From Nostoc favosum CHAB5714 (GTDB lineage: Bacteria > Cyanobacteriota > Cyanobacteriia > Cyanobacteriales > Nostocaceae), in the NCBI RefSeq assembly GCF_020829495.1, contig NZ_JAIVFQ010000004.1, forward strand, positions 87,725-151,724: a DNA stretch of 64,000 nucleotides. Direction: 5' to 3'. The notes below the pieces were generated by a model. That model was not told where the DNA came from. It was given only the letters and a program-made list of their open reading frames with translations, and did not search any database. Position 1 is the first letter of the stretch, and every line of letters starts with the position of its first letter. This document shows, piece after piece, positions 28,210 to 38,512 of the stretch. Made by a program: the position numbers and the translations under genes.

Positions 28210-31200
28210 CTAAGGATTAATCGCTGGTATCACCTTGAAACTGGCGATTTTCCAATGCTGTATCGTCAATATTTGTTGCTGAGATGAGAATTCAGTAGTA
28301 GAGGAACGCTCTAACAAATCTACTGTATCTCCTAGATTTAACCCCAAATCACTTTGCCAAGATAACTCGGCTGTTTCTCCGTGACATTCATAACACCGCA
28401 GAATTAACTGCTGTGGGTCATCCTCTGATGGCTTGAAGGCCATCAAGATTAAATTTTCAGCTGATAAATCTAGGAAACTTACTCCTTCAATAGTGCTGTT
28501 AGCAGTAGCGGGGCGTTTAGCCTGTGCTGTTAGCGGATAGCTATGGTTGAGCCAGTTGTGAGTTGTGAGTGGATTCAATATCACTTGCAACGGTATATTC
28601 AATTCATAGCCACGCCGTACTGTATGGGCTGATTCCCAGCTACCAGCATGAGGATACAAGGTATATGTGAACTCGTGAAAACCTCTGTCAGCCTCTGAGT
28701 CTGGCCAATTAGGACTGCGTAGGAGTGTTAAGCGGAGTTGATTTGGTTTGCTGTCGTAACCGTATTTACAATCATTCAGCAAACTAACACCGTGAATACC
28801 CTCCTGCGTTTCTCCTGTCAAATCAGCCCAACGCAAGGCGGGAACTTCCCATTTTGCTTGTTCTGTGGGAGTTTTCGGTTTAGTTGGACGACGAATTGCG
28901 CCACAGGGAATTTCATAGGTAGCAAAGTCTGCTTCGATATTCAAAGGAAAAGCAGCTTTCACTAATACATGATTTTCTTGCCAGTTTACAGTAGTAGCTA
29001 TTTTCAGCAGAGGTGAACCAGCTGGCAAAATATAGTCTTGGCAAAATTCCGATTCACCCAACTGACGCACCACGCGCACACGACTTTGCACTGGGCCTTG
29101 TTCTAGCCACTGAATAGATAGAAGATTTGTTGAGGGTAAGGGATGTTGACCGTAATTAGGGTCTATATTCCAAGCATCCCAATATTGACCACTGTCTTTA
29201 AAAGCTTGTAGTTGATTCCCCGCCCCATTCAAAACTTCTCGTTGATAAGTTTTATCAAAAACACTTGATAAATCTCCAGTATCAGGATCTATAACAACTC
29301 GTAGGAATTCATTTTCTAAAATCCAGTCTGGGAGGAGTGGGGAGTGGGGAGAGACGCGATTAATTGCGTCTGTACTGGGAAGTGAGGGAGATGAAGGGGA
29401 AAGCCAAAATATGCGGTAGCCTACGGGTGGAATTTCGGTGGCGAGAAATAGTAGGGTTAATGGTTCAGATAATTGGGAGACAAGCTGCTTTCCAGAAGTA
29501 TTGTAAATCTGCCATTCCTCTGGCGTGGGTAAAGCTACAGAGACTACCTCAGAGCGTTGCCAATTGAGAGAATTGAAAACGAAAATAGGCAAACTATCGG
29601 GTTTTGGTGGTTCTGATAGGGTAATGTGAGATGCGATCGCTAAAAGTGATTCCTGTAATATCTTCGTTCCCATTTGTTCCACTTGCTGCCATTCGGGTAA
29701 CGCATCTGTGTAAACTTGGGTAATTGAAGAACCAGGTAAAATATCGTGAAACTGTTGAAATAACACCTGCTTCCAAGCTGCTTCGATTTCTGCTTTAGGA
29801 TATGTCACGCCACAGCTTACAGTTGCTAAGGTAGCAAATAGTTCAGCTTCATACAATAAATTTTCACAACGACGATTCTGGCGTTTTTGATCTGCGTGGG
29901 TAGTGTAGCAACCGCGATGGAATTCGAGGTATAGTTCGTCATTCCAGATGGGGAAGGAAGGGGAGGCAGGGGAAGAATCAAAATTACTAACAGACGCGAT
30001 GAATCGCGTCTCTACGATTTGCTGTAAATACTTTTCAGCCGTTGTAAATTTTAAGTCTGGGAAGAAAGGCGACTTTTGCCAGCGTTGGGCGGTTTCTAAC
30101 ATATCACGGGTGGGGCCGCCGCCGTGGTCGCCGACACCGGGAAGCCAGAGGGATTCTGCTAAACCAGTTTGGGTTTGCCATTCAAGAGCGTAGGATACCA
30201 TTTTAATTGGGTCAATGCTTTCACCGATCGGTGCAGACATCAAACTAAAGACTTCGCTACCGTCAGGCGATCGCCACCAAAAAGCCCCATAATCAAATTT
30301 AGTAGTATCATTCCACCGCAACTTCTGGGTGACAAAATATTCAATTCCGGCATTAGCGAAAAACTGCGGTAAAGTTGCACAAAAACCAAAAGAATCTGGA
30401 ACCCACACCACAGTTGAAAGCTTACCAAATTTTTCCTGGATGTAGCGCTGACCATACAATAGCTGACGGACTATTGATTCACCAGCAATCAGGTTGAGTT
30501 CTGGTTCCACCCACATTCCGCCGACAACTTCCCAACGTCCAGCCGCTACTTGTGCTTGAATCACCCCAAACAAATCCGGGCGATGTTCTTCAATCCAAGC
30601 ATAAAGTGCGGGAGTCGAATGACAGAAAATTAACTCAGGAAAATCTTCTTGCAACTTCAAAACCGACTCAAAAGTGTTTTGCGCCGCATTCCAAGTTTCA
30701 CTCACAGGCCATAGCCATGCTAAATCTAAGTGAGCATGACCCAATAAGAAAATTTTAGATTTTTGATCCCCCCAACCCCCCTTAAAAAGGGGGGCTAAGA
30801 TGTCGGATTGAATTAAATTTTGCCGTAGAGACAAAAACGACTTTACTAATCCCTTCTCTTCCTCCGTGTCCTCTGCGCCTCTGCGGTTCGTAACCTCCCC
30901 CACCATCGCCGCCAAAACATCCAACTTCTCCGGCGCAAACTTTTCCAAATAAAGTTGCACCACAGCTAACTCATCAGCCACAAAACCCGGATCGGGATTA
31001 TTATCAACAGTAGACTCATAAACTAGGAGCGATCGCACTAAAGCACCATCACAATGTCCCGGACTCACTAACCGCAAAGCCACAACAAACTCTTCCCCTG
31101 GCGTCACCCCCTGGCCCAGAAGCACTCTCGGCGAACAATCAAATAAATCACCCTCCAGCACTAACTCCCCATTCACATAAATCTCAGCAGAATCCGCCCA

Positions 31201-31500
31201 CCAAACCAGCGCCAGCCGCAAAGATAACCCAGCTAAGGAATAGCCCTGTAAATCTTGGGGAACCACCACTCTTTGCACTAGCCATAACACTTTTTTCTCG
31301 CCTGTCCAAGCGATATGTTCTTTAGCATTCAACTGGACAGGTTGCCAATGAGACAAATCGGCAGCTACAACATCAGTAATAATCAGGTCAGATTCCCGGT
31401 ATAGCCAAGTAGACTGAAGATTAACTTGACAAAAAGAGCGTAGTTGCTCAATTGCCTGTGAGATCAATTTGGTCTGGGATTGAGAGACAGTCGGGGTCAT
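28210..31500 (-). CDS. Alpha-mannosidase, glycoside hydrolase family 38
   Basis: 1096 aa. Hydrolyses terminal alpha-mannosidic bonds with a zinc-dependent retaining mechanism. The zinc site HxD is in LLGHAHLDLAWLWP (about residue 255), the nucleophile aspartate in VWVPDSFGFCATLPQ, and a histidine in FHDILPGSSI; GDHGGGPTRD is also conserved. No signal peptide, so cytoplasmic. Four segments look repeat-encoded and in frame: NRRGAEDTEEE, LAPLFKGGWGDQ, ETRFIASVS, and SLPSTDAINRVSPHSP. They lie in probable loops and make the protein longer than expected. Confidence 0.93.
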   Translation of the reverse strand: MTPTVSQSQTKLISQAIEQLRSFCQVNLQSTWLYRESDLIITDVVAADLSHWQPVQLNAKEHIAWTGEKKVLWLVQRVVVPQDLQGYSLAGLSLRLALVWWADSAEIYVNGELVLEGDLFDCSPRVLLGQGVTPGEEFVVALRLVSPGHCDGALVRSLLVYESTVDNNPDPGFVADELAVVQLYLEKFAPEKLDVLAAMVGEVTNRRGAEDTEEEKGLVKSFLSLRQNLIQSDILAPLFKGGWGDQKSKIFLLGHAHLDLAWLWPVSETWNAAQNTFESVLKLQEDFPELIFCHSTPALYAWIEEHRPDLFGVIQAQVAAGRWEVVGGMWVEPELNLIAGESIVRQLLYGQRYIQEKFGKLSTVVWVPDSFGFCATLPQFFANAGIEYFVTQKLRWNDTTKFDYGAFWWRSPDGSEVFSLMSAPIGESIDPIKMVSYALEWQTQTGLAESLWLPGVGDHGGGPTRDMLETAQRWQKSPFFPDLKFTTAEKYLQQIVETRFIASVSNFDSSPASPSFPIWNDELYLEFHRGCYTTHADQKRQNRRCENLLYEAELFATLATVSCGVTYPKAEIEAAWKQVLFQQFHDILPGSSITQVYTDALPEWQQVEQMGTKILQESLLAIASHITLSEPPKPDSLPIFVFNSLNWQRSEVVSVALPTPEEWQIYNTSGKQLVSQLSEPLTLLFLATEIPPVGYRIFWLSPSSPSLPSTDAINRVSPHSPLLPDWILENEFLRVVIDPDTGDLSSVFDKTYQREVLNGAGNQLQAFKDSGQYWDAWNIDPNYGQHPLPSTNLLSIQWLEQGPVQSRVRVVRQLGESEFCQDYILPAGSPLLKIATTVNWQENHVLVKAAFPLNIEADFATYEIPCGAIRRPTKPKTPTEQAKWEVPALRWADLTGETQEGIHGVSLLNDCKYGYDSKPNQLRLTLLRSPNWPDSEADRGFHEFTYTLYPHAGSWESAHTVRRGYELNIPLQVILNPLTTHNWLNHSYPLTAQAKRPATANSTIEGVSFLDLSAENLILMAFKPSEDDPQQLILRCYECHGETAELSWQSDLGLNLGDTVDLLERSSTTEFSSQQQILTIQHWKIASFKVIPAINP
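29352..29371. repeat. Palindromic repeat inside the GH38 coding sequence
   Basis: AGACGCGATTAATTGCGTCT, one mismatch from a perfect palindrome, flanked by GGGGAGTGGGGAGAG-type sequence. On the coding strand it is in frame and gives TDAINRV. Same family as 3959-3982, 29992-30011 and 55104-55127. Confidence 0.8.
29992..30011. repeat. Second palindromic repeat inside the GH38 coding sequence
   Basis: AGACGCGATGAATCGCGTCT lies next to GGGGAGGCAGGGG repeat sequence. It is in frame and encodes ETRFIAS. Confidence 0.8.
30766..30892. repeat. Two dispersed repeats inside the 5' third of the GH38 gene
   Basis: 30766-30796 is a CCCCCC...AAAAAGGGGGG inverted repeat encoding LAPLFKGGWGD. 30855-30892 contains CCTCTGCGCCTCTGCGGTTC, the same element as 27231-27260 and related to 56670-56695 and 58790-58815; it encodes NRRGAEDTEE. 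Both keep the frame open. Confidence 0.75.
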
Positions 31501-31588
31501 ATATTCGCTAAGATGAGGTGTTGGTCGTTTTTATTGTTTGGCGCGAGTCTCACAACTTATACAAGACTTGAACTAAAAAATTACTACT

Positions 31589-33208
31589 ATGTCTTCTGGT
31601 TCCTCTGGTCGTTATCAAAGCAGACTATTTAACTTTGTCCACCAGCAATCTCGGCGGGTGACACAACAGTGGGAACACACCTTCTGGCATTTGCAAGTTG
31701 CTACTAAGTGGGGTGTGGAGGTACTACTTTACCCAGTGTATCTACTGTTTCAGTCATCTGAATCATCTGGGAAAACGCTACAGACCAAAGAACCACAAAC
31801 TAGACTAAAGTTACAACCAAATGATACCGATTTCCAGCCCGAAATTCCAAATGTTGATAGTCCCATTCAACATGTACTAGAGGCAGTCAATTATCTGTCA
31901 TTTAATGAAGCCGCTTTTACTCCTACAAAAACAGTTGAACCTTTCAAACCCTTGGCTTTATTGAAAGTTTTACGGCTGAAATTCGCTGATAATAAATCTA
32001 CAAATAATGCTAATGTTACTCAATTATCAAATATTACTGAGAATCAGACCGGAAGTCTCAAACCTTTACGGCTAAATAATGCTCTCAATCAGCATCTTCC
32101 AGTAGTGCGGGGAATTGCCACAAATTTGATAGATCGTAGTTTAGTACTTGTTACTGCCGACAATGAAATTCTAAATATTTTGACACCCCAGCAGCAGGCA
32201 AAATTAGAAGACCGAATTATTAACGAAGTTGCTAATTACTGGAAGTCCTGGCAGTTGATTATAGCTAAAAAAGAAACGGAGCTATTACCACAAATTGACC
32301 GTTTATTAGCAAAACTCACTCATGGAAATACGGCTAAAACTGAAATTTTGGCTGAGGGGATACCAAAAGATTTACTTAATACAGATAGATTATTAGCATT
32401 TCTAGATATAGCCGTTGCTAAATTGGAATCAAATGCTTTAGTACCGGTGCAAGAACGTAGCCAAGAAATTGTCCAAGTTGCCCAAACGCAGTTAAATATA
32501 TTTCTTTATGGCAAAGAGCAATTAGCTGCTAGGGGAGAAATTACAGGCAATGCTGACGGTTTGGAAACTCATACACTGAATCTTCAGGCTTTGATTGAGG
32601 CGGCGCTTAATTACTTTTTTGGTGTTGGTAATAGAAAAACACTTGAGTCAACAACGAGTAATGAGCTATTGCCAGACAAACTATTATCATCACGCCTTAG
32701 AAAGTCCTTTTCCAAAAGCCGTCAGTTGGAGAACCAGGATTTAACAGATGATCCTTGGCTAACATGGAATGATTTATTTGGCGACACCGAAACCATTGCC
32801 CAAAAGCCAGTTACACTTTCTGGGAAGACAAATCCTGCTTTAGCCTCAAGTTTATCAGCAGGACATTTTCCACAAAATAATTTGACTCTAAAACAACCTA
32901 AAGTTGGATCTGGTTTGGTGCGAAGAAGTCAAAAAACATCTAAAATTGCCTCTGCAAAACAAACCCGAACCAGCATTTCCCAACCAAAAAGTGAGAGTCG
33001 TAAAGGGGAAATTTTGCACCAGCAATTTCACCAAAGTAGTCAAGTTGAGGCGCAGCCAGACTGGATAGAAACCAAAGCAACTTCAATAGGTTACGAGAAG
33101 CACCCCTTAGAGCAACTTCTAGAATGGGTTGATTATGTTATGCTCTGGCTAGAAGAGAGATTTGTAAAGATGTTTCAGTCGTTACGGCAACTATGGCTGG
33201 GAAAATAA
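31589..33208 (+). CDS. Hypothetical protein (539 aa)
   Basis: Begins MSSGSSGRYQSRLFNFVHQQ and is soluble with no signal peptide. Residues about 170-340 are predicted helical (NLIDRSLVLVTADNEILNIL, then QQQAKLEDRIINEVANYWKS). Residues 370-490 are low-complexity basic sequence, and the C-terminus has an amphipathic WVDYVMLWLEERFVKMFQSL helix that could touch a membrane. It resembles conserved cyanobacterial hypothetical proteins; no function is known to me. Divergent from the GH38 gene by 88 bp. Confidence 0.7.
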   Translation: MSSGSSGRYQSRLFNFVHQQSRRVTQQWEHTFWHLQVATKWGVEVLLYPVYLLFQSSESSGKTLQTKEPQTRLKLQPNDTDFQPEIPNVDSPIQHVLEAVNYLSFNEAAFTPTKTVEPFKPLALLKVLRLKFADNKSTNNANVTQLSNITENQTGSLKPLRLNNALNQHLPVVRGIATNLIDRSLVLVTADNEILNILTPQQQAKLEDRIINEVANYWKSWQLIIAKKETELLPQIDRLLAKLTHGNTAKTEILAEGIPKDLLNTDRLLAFLDIAVAKLESNALVPVQERSQEIVQVAQTQLNIFLYGKEQLAARGEITGNADGLETHTLNLQALIEAALNYFFGVGNRKTLESTTSNELLPDKLLSSRLRKSFSKSRQLENQDLTDDPWLTWNDLFGDTETIAQKPVTLSGKTNPALASSLSAGHFPQNNLTLKQPKVGSGLVRRSQKTSKIASAKQTRTSISQPKSESRKGEILHQQFHQSSQVEAQPDWIETKATSIGYEKHPLEQLLEWVDYVMLWLEERFVKMFQSLRQLWLGK

Positions 33209-33444
33209 TAGTAAGTAGTAATTTTTAATTCGTAAATCGTAATTGAAATTCGTAATTAACCCTCGTTTGTCAGAGTGGGAAAAGCCAATGGCTAAAAGCC
33301 TTTTGGAGCTTTACTTTTCACTTTTTAGCTAGAATTTTTAATTAATATTTCACTGTAATTATTCCATAGCTAGAAGCTATTTTTATTACAATGAGTGTTG
33401 ACATGTTAGTAACTTACTGAGAAAATACGTAAAAAATTAACCCT

Positions 33445-34350
33445 ATGATTGACCATAGCGATCGCGTCGTGTCTCGTAGAGAAGGCAGATTTCAGGGTGT
33501 TGGAGGGCTTGACCTGTATTACCAAAGCTGGTATCCAGAGGGTAAATTACGGGCAATATTAGCCATTGTGCATGGACTCGGAGGGCACAGCGATCGCTAC
33601 AATAATATAGTTCAGCATTTGATCCCCAAAGAATATGCTGTCTACGCCTTAGATTTGCGTGGTCATGGACGCTCATCAGGTCAGCGAGGCTATATCAACG
33701 CTTGGAGTGAGTTTTGCGAAGACTTGGGAGCCTTTTTACAATTAATTCAAACTCAGAATCCTGGATGCCCAATTTTTCTTTTGGGTCATAGTTTAGGCGG
33801 GGTGATTGTCTTAGATTATATTCTGCGCTATCCCCAACAAGCATCAGTTTTGCAAGGTGCGATCGCTCTAGCGCCAAGCTTAGGGAAAGTTGGGGTTTCA
33901 CCTATTCGAGTGCTTTTAGGAAAAATGCTCTCACGGGTGTGGCCGCGTTTTACCCTGAATACAGGCATTGACCTGAGTGCTGGTTCACGAGATCAGCAGG
34001 TTTTAGCCGCATCCGCTCAGGATACACTGAGACATACCCTTGCTACTGCCCGTCTGGCTACAGAATTCTTTGCAACAGTTGATTGGATTAATGCTCACGC
34101 AGCTGATTGGCAATTACCATTGTTGATTCTCCACGGTGGTGCAGACCGAGTGGCTTTACCTGCGGGAAGTGACATCTTTTATCAACGGGTAAACTGCAAA
34201 GATAAGCTGAGAATCGAGTATCCGGGAGCCTATCACGAAATTCAGTGTGACCTCAATTATCCAGAGGTACTGGCTGATTTGGAAGATTGGTTGGAGCAAC
34301 ACTTAGTATCTGAGATAACCCATTTAGCACGGTTAAGCGGTGAGTTATGA
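33445..34350 (+). CDS. Alpha/beta hydrolase, monoacylglycerol-lipase/lysophospholipase type
   Basis: 301 aa. The nucleophile elbow is GHSLGG (FLLGHSLGGVIVLDYILR), the acid probably D in ILHGGADRVALP, and the histidine in YPGAYHEIQCDLNYPEVL. The oxyanion region is IVHGLGGHSDRY and the strand YALDLRGHGRSSGQRGYI. The pattern fits family Hydrolase_4 enzymes that cleave monoacylglycerols or lysophospholipids. No signal peptide. Confidence 0.88.
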   Translation: MIDHSDRVVSRREGRFQGVGGLDLYYQSWYPEGKLRAILAIVHGLGGHSDRYNNIVQHLIPKEYAVYALDLRGHGRSSGQRGYINAWSEFCEDLGAFLQLIQTQNPGCPIFLLGHSLGGVIVLDYILRYPQQASVLQGAIALAPSLGKVGVSPIRVLLGKMLSRVWPRFTLNTGIDLSAGSRDQQVLAASAQDTLRHTLATARLATEFFATVDWINAHAADWQLPLLILHGGADRVALPAGSDIFYQRVNCKDKLRIEYPGAYHEIQCDLNYPEVLADLEDWLEQHLVSEITHLARLSGEL

Positions 34351-34405
34351 GCGATCGCTTCATCTACACAAATCTCAATAATCCCAATATTTTTCTGTAT
34401 AAACA

Positions 34406-34445
34406 TTAACAATCCTTAACAGATAATACTATTAAGGATTGTTAA
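34406..34445. terminator. Inverted repeat between convergent genes
   Basis: TTAACAATCCTTAA and TTAAGGATTGTTAA form a perfect 14-bp stem with a 12-base loop, between the ends of the hydrolase and the ParR-like gene. T-runs are poor on both strands, so it may serve as an RNA 3'-end structure in both directions rather than a classic terminator. Confidence 0.55.
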
Positions 34446-34480
34446 GAGGAGTAAAAACTACTCACAAACCCGATTGTTTC

Positions 34481-34957
<477 letters not shown>

Positions 34958-34962
34958 CAGCT

Positions 34963-36114
34963 TTATGCCCTAGCAGCGCGATTGGAGGATAATTGTGCCT
35001 CTCCATAAATATACTGCCCCAAAGCATTCGCCTGTCGTGAAGGTGCTGCTAAATGAGCATTAATCTTTGCTTCTTTGAGCAGACGTTGAACGTCGTCCCA
35101 GAAGAACTCACCACCCCCGCCAGTCAGAATCACATCGGTGACACGTTCTGGCAACCAGGCTAGCACACGGCTACAGATTTCGCGCGAAAACATCTCCGTG
35201 AGGTTGGGAAGAAAATCGTCTAGGTTGGTGGGCTTGCTAGCGCCTTTAGGACGGTAATAGCGTTCACCTCTGGGTTTGTTCACAGCGGAAATCAGAGCTA
35301 GAGATTGACTATCTGCTCCCTCGATTTCGGCGGACACCAATTCATAAAACTTGTTCATACCGAAGTCTTCGCTCTTAGAAGCACCTCTGGCAAAACGGAA
35401 GTTATCTACCATCAAAAGATCGACGGTTTGATGTCCAATATCAACGATCGCCACTGATATTTTTGTAAAATCGGGACTGCCAGGACTTTTCTTTGGTTGA
35501 GCTTCAGACCACAGCAGGCTGCCGTAGCCCTCTGGCATTACCCATACCTTACTGACGTTCAGCGATACAGATTCGCCTCGGAAGTTCAACACATGAGGGC
35601 CGCCTACTTGGCTAATCAACTGGGCTTTTTCCTTTTCAAATTGTTCTAAGGAAAGAAAAGGCAGACCTAGTACGACTGAGATATCGTCTCTGAGTTTGAA
35701 GTAGCCAGCACTTGCTAACACTTTTACCAGTGCAGCCTCTACCTTAGATTGGCCAACTCCTAGATTCGCCCCAAAGTCGGCTGCCAGTTGACCAACAGCA
35801 TATCCATTTCCTTGATACTCCAGCCACAAATCCATTAAAGGGTCAGTAGCCCTGGCTTCAAAAACACCGCCGCGTACTTGTTCAATTGACATCTGCTTGA
35901 CGTTGGCAGGTACAAACACCACATTGCCGGGTTCACGACTCACACAAGTTTTTGTGGAAGTTCTGCCTAAATCAACACTGAGAATGGTTTTCCCTGGAAC
36001 ACCGCCTGTCTTGGGAGGAGTATTATTATTAACAGCATTGATCGGAACTGCCGCTCTATTCATGGGTATAGCAGCAGCATTGATGGGGTTAGCAGCAGAA
36101 GGTTGGTCTGTCAT
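34963..36114 (-). CDS. ParM/StbA-family actin-like ATPase
   Basis: 383 aa. The actin-fold motifs are phosphate-1 ILSVDLGRTSTKTCVS (about residue 45), phosphate-2 VAIVDIGHQTVDLLMV (about 220), and adenosine DVILTGGGGEFFWDDV (about 330). An alanine/proline/asparagine-rich 40-residue N-terminal extension (PINAAAIPMNRAAVPINAVN) precedes the fold. ParM proteins polymerise and, on plasmids, push DNA apart. Here the pair is chromosomal, near ribosomal and atp genes. I recall a report that such a pair in Anabaena acts as a cell-shape cytoskeleton (CorMR); this should be verified. Confidence 0.85.
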   Translation of the reverse strand: MTDQPSAANPINAAAIPMNRAAVPINAVNNNTPPKTGGVPGKTILSVDLGRTSTKTCVSREPGNVVFVPANVKQMSIEQVRGGVFEARATDPLMDLWLEYQGNGYAVGQLAADFGANLGVGQSKVEAALVKVLASAGYFKLRDDISVVLGLPFLSLEQFEKEKAQLISQVGGPHVLNFRGESVSLNVSKVWVMPEGYGSLLWSEAQPKKSPGSPDFTKISVAIVDIGHQTVDLLMVDNFRFARGASKSEDFGMNKFYELVSAEIEGADSQSLALISAVNKPRGERYYRPKGASKPTNLDDFLPNLTEMFSREICSRVLAWLPERVTDVILTGGGGEFFWDDVQRLLKEAKINAHLAAPSRQANALGQYIYGEAQLSSNRAARA

Positions 36115-36354
36115 GAAAGCTCCTAGTTCAAACTTAACTGTAAAAAGTTGTCATGCTCATCTTACAAAAATGCGAGCAACCAGAAATTCTAGGTTGCGTC
36201 AAGTGTAGCTAGAAATACGCCAAAAATTAATTCCGGCGATACCTCCGATAAGCTCATGCCTTCGCACATCTAGTATTATTTGGCATAGTGTAGGCGAATT
36301 TTGGCCAGATGTAACCCCTGCTTTCACTGCTTTCAAACCAAAAGCGTCCGTGTT

Positions 36355-36978
36355 TCATCTTCTAGTGCGTCTTAACTGGCGCTTAAATATCCAGAAAACA
36401 AATGCTAGAACCAAACCCCCAAGTACGATTTTGGATACAGGAGCAAGGTACTTGTCCACAAGTTCATACTGACTACCTAATGCGTATCCTGAGTATGTTA
36501 GCAAACCCACCCAAGCCGCGCTACCTACTGTTGTGTAAAACAAAAATGGTAGCAGGGGCATATTGCTGATCCCTGCGGGAACAGAAATCAAGGTGCGGAT
36601 TCCTGGTACAAGACGACCAATTAATACTGCTTTTCTACCTTGTCGGTCAAACCACTCTTTGGCCTTGGTAATATCTTTACTGGATATAGCCAGCCATTTG
36701 CCATACTTGTCAGCCCAAGCTTTCAAACGGGTTTCGCCCAAGAACTTACCCGGATAGTACCAAATAAGTGCGCCTAATACAGAACCCAAAAGTCCTGCGA
36801 AAAAGACACCAATGATATTCAGCTTTGCCCCTCCTGGTTGATATGGACTTGCTGTAAATCCAGCCAGTGGCATGATCAATTCTGAAGGAATGGGGGGAAA
36901 AAGGTTCTCTAAGAACATTAGTAGGGCGATTCCCCAATAGCCAAAATAGTTGATAGTATTAGTTATCCATTCAAGCAT
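36355..36978 (-). CDS. DedA-family membrane protein
   Basis: 207 aa from the ATG at 36978 (MLEWITNTINYFGYWGIALL); the frame is open to 37071, but the upstream part lacks family features. It has the DedA glutamate in ENLFPPIPSELIMPLAG, the re-entrant helix motif IGRLVPGIRTLISVPAG, and four to five membrane spans. DedA proteins act in lipid (polyprenyl phosphate or phospholipid) flipping and membrane homeostasis. Single gene. Confidence 0.9.
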   Translation of the reverse strand: MLEWITNTINYFGYWGIALLMFLENLFPPIPSELIMPLAGFTASPYQPGGAKLNIIGVFFAGLLGSVLGALIWYYPGKFLGETRLKAWADKYGKWLAISSKDITKAKEWFDRQGRKAVLIGRLVPGIRTLISVPAGISNMPLLPFLFYTTVGSAAWVGLLTYSGYALGSQYELVDKYLAPVSKIVLGGLVLAFVFWIFKRQLRRTRR

Positions 36979-37307
36979 TGAGCCAATTCCTAAAATTGCT
37001 GTACTATTCCTGTGACTAAGATTCCGCTTGAGCTTTTTTAAAAGGTAATTGTCCCAGCTTGCTAAAGTCAAGGTAATTTGACTGTACTAAAAGTTGGCAT
37101 CGCAATGAAGAAACATTTTACTATGAGGAAAAGTTGGGGTAATAAAACCTATCAGCAGGGGTGGGAGGAAATGAACTCCAGCGATGAAGATGAATTGATA
37201 TACCGTTAAGTAAATCAGCAATTAGGGTGAGCAGCCTTGAAGAAAGCAAGAAACAAGGCGAGGTGAAGGTAAGTTCAGAGGTTTTGACATCCCCCACTCC
37301 CCACTCC

Positions 37308-38132
37308 CTACCCATCTTTACCCAATTCGGTAAGTAGCCGCCGAATTACAGATGCATCCTCAGCATCGGGGACTTTTGCTAAATAATTTTGTAAGTCGTC
37401 TACGGCTTGGGGGTAGTAACCTAGTTGATAATAGATTAGACCGCGATCGCGTAACTCTAAAGTTAAACCAGGAAACAGCAACAAAATTCGTTCAACTGCT
37501 GCCAGCGTTTTTTCTAACTCTTGCTGTTTGAGGTAAATAAATTTTAAATTTGTCAGCATCCGTGCCAAAAATTGCCGATTACTGACTACAGCTAAAAATT
37601 CTGGTTGTAGCGTCACAGGTTGCTGATAAAGTTGAGATAGCCGTTCCTCGCAATCTTGAGCAAATATTATTTCACCACCATTGAACGCATCGACAAAAAT
37701 CTCTATATCTGGAATATCCGGGCGGATTAGGAAATGTCCTGGCATCCCCACACCCACCATCGGAAAATCAATCCGTCGAGCAACCTCCAGGTAAACCAGC
37801 GCTAAGGTAATGGGAATCCCCAATCGGCAGTCAATTACATCATTGAAAAAGCTGTTGCGTGGGTCGTAATAGTCAATTTTATTACCAGAAAACTTTAAAT
37901 CCTGGTAGAGATACTGATTAATACTTTGAACTATCCGCAAAGGATATCGTGAGTCAGGCAGGCGTTCTTGAAGCTCCCATGCCATTGTATCAAGGACGTT
38001 GAGATATTCCTCTGGGTCTAGCTTGGGATATTCTTCTTGTGCAATATACAAAGCTGCCTTTGCTAAGTCAATTTGCTCGTCAGACTGTTGAATCTCCTGG
38101 TAAAAATATTGTCGTGCTGACGAGAAATTCAT
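37308..38132 (-). CDS. SirB1-family protein, transglutaminase-like and TPR
   Basis: 274 aa. The transglutaminase-like core has NDVIDCRLGIPITLALVYLE (cysteine) and VGVGMPGHFLIRPD (histidine), with EIFVDAFNGGEIIF supplying the aspartate. A TPR-like C-terminal half follows (LTNLKFIYLKQQELEKTLAA, DRGLIYYQLGYYPQAVDDLQ). The family is widespread, with no firm biochemical role. Stands alone. Confidence 0.88.
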   Translation of the reverse strand: MNFSSARQYFYQEIQQSDEQIDLAKAALYIAQEEYPKLDPEEYLNVLDTMAWELQERLPDSRYPLRIVQSINQYLYQDLKFSGNKIDYYDPRNSFFNDVIDCRLGIPITLALVYLEVARRIDFPMVGVGMPGHFLIRPDIPDIEIFVDAFNGGEIIFAQDCEERLSQLYQQPVTLQPEFLAVVSNRQFLARMLTNLKFIYLKQQELEKTLAAVERILLLFPGLTLELRDRGLIYYQLGYYPQAVDDLQNYLAKVPDAEDASVIRRLLTELGKDG

Positions 38133-38314
38133 AAGCTGTTGCTCGGTGGAAGTATGACGATGAAGCCAGAGCGGCTTGGCTGAAACTGAAAACAGTTTTT
38201 TGTACCTATTTTCATATTAGGGATATTCAGAAGATTTGGAAATCTAGTTTGTGCATAAGTTTCATGACATTAATCTATCCAGGGGATGAAAATAGGTTGA
38301 TGTAGCTTTTTATA

Positions 38315-38343
38315 TTGACTAAAATTTAGTTTTATGGTATTAT
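38315..38343 (+). promoter_or_regulatory. Sigma-70 type promoter of the sRNA-like unit, copy A
   Basis: TTGACT (38315-38320), 17-bp spacer, TATTAT (38338-38343). The same arrangement with identical spacing is kept in copy B. Confidence 0.6.
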
Positions 38344-38349
38344 TTTGTG

Positions 38350-38512
38350 CTATATCTGTTTCGAGCAATGTAAAGATGTATGGTGTCAAAGTACCAATTA
38401 GTAATTATTAATTACTCAAATTCCGAAATGGCGTTGAGAGGATGTGTATTAACTATTTGAATAAATGGTATACGCTGCTCTTTCTGCGATCGGTAGGGAG
38501 AGCAGATTTTTT
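38350..38512 (+). ncRNA. Putative small RNA, copy A (about 160 nt)
   Basis: Bounded by the promoter above and an intrinsic terminator: CTGCTCT (38475-38481) pairs with AGAGCAG (38499-38505), followed by A and six T. Between them a 10-codon frame ATGGCGTTGAGAGGATGTGT... (MALRGCVLTI) also exists in copy B with one synonymous change, so a small peptide is an alternative. No known cyanobacterial sRNA family was recognised. Confidence 0.5.
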
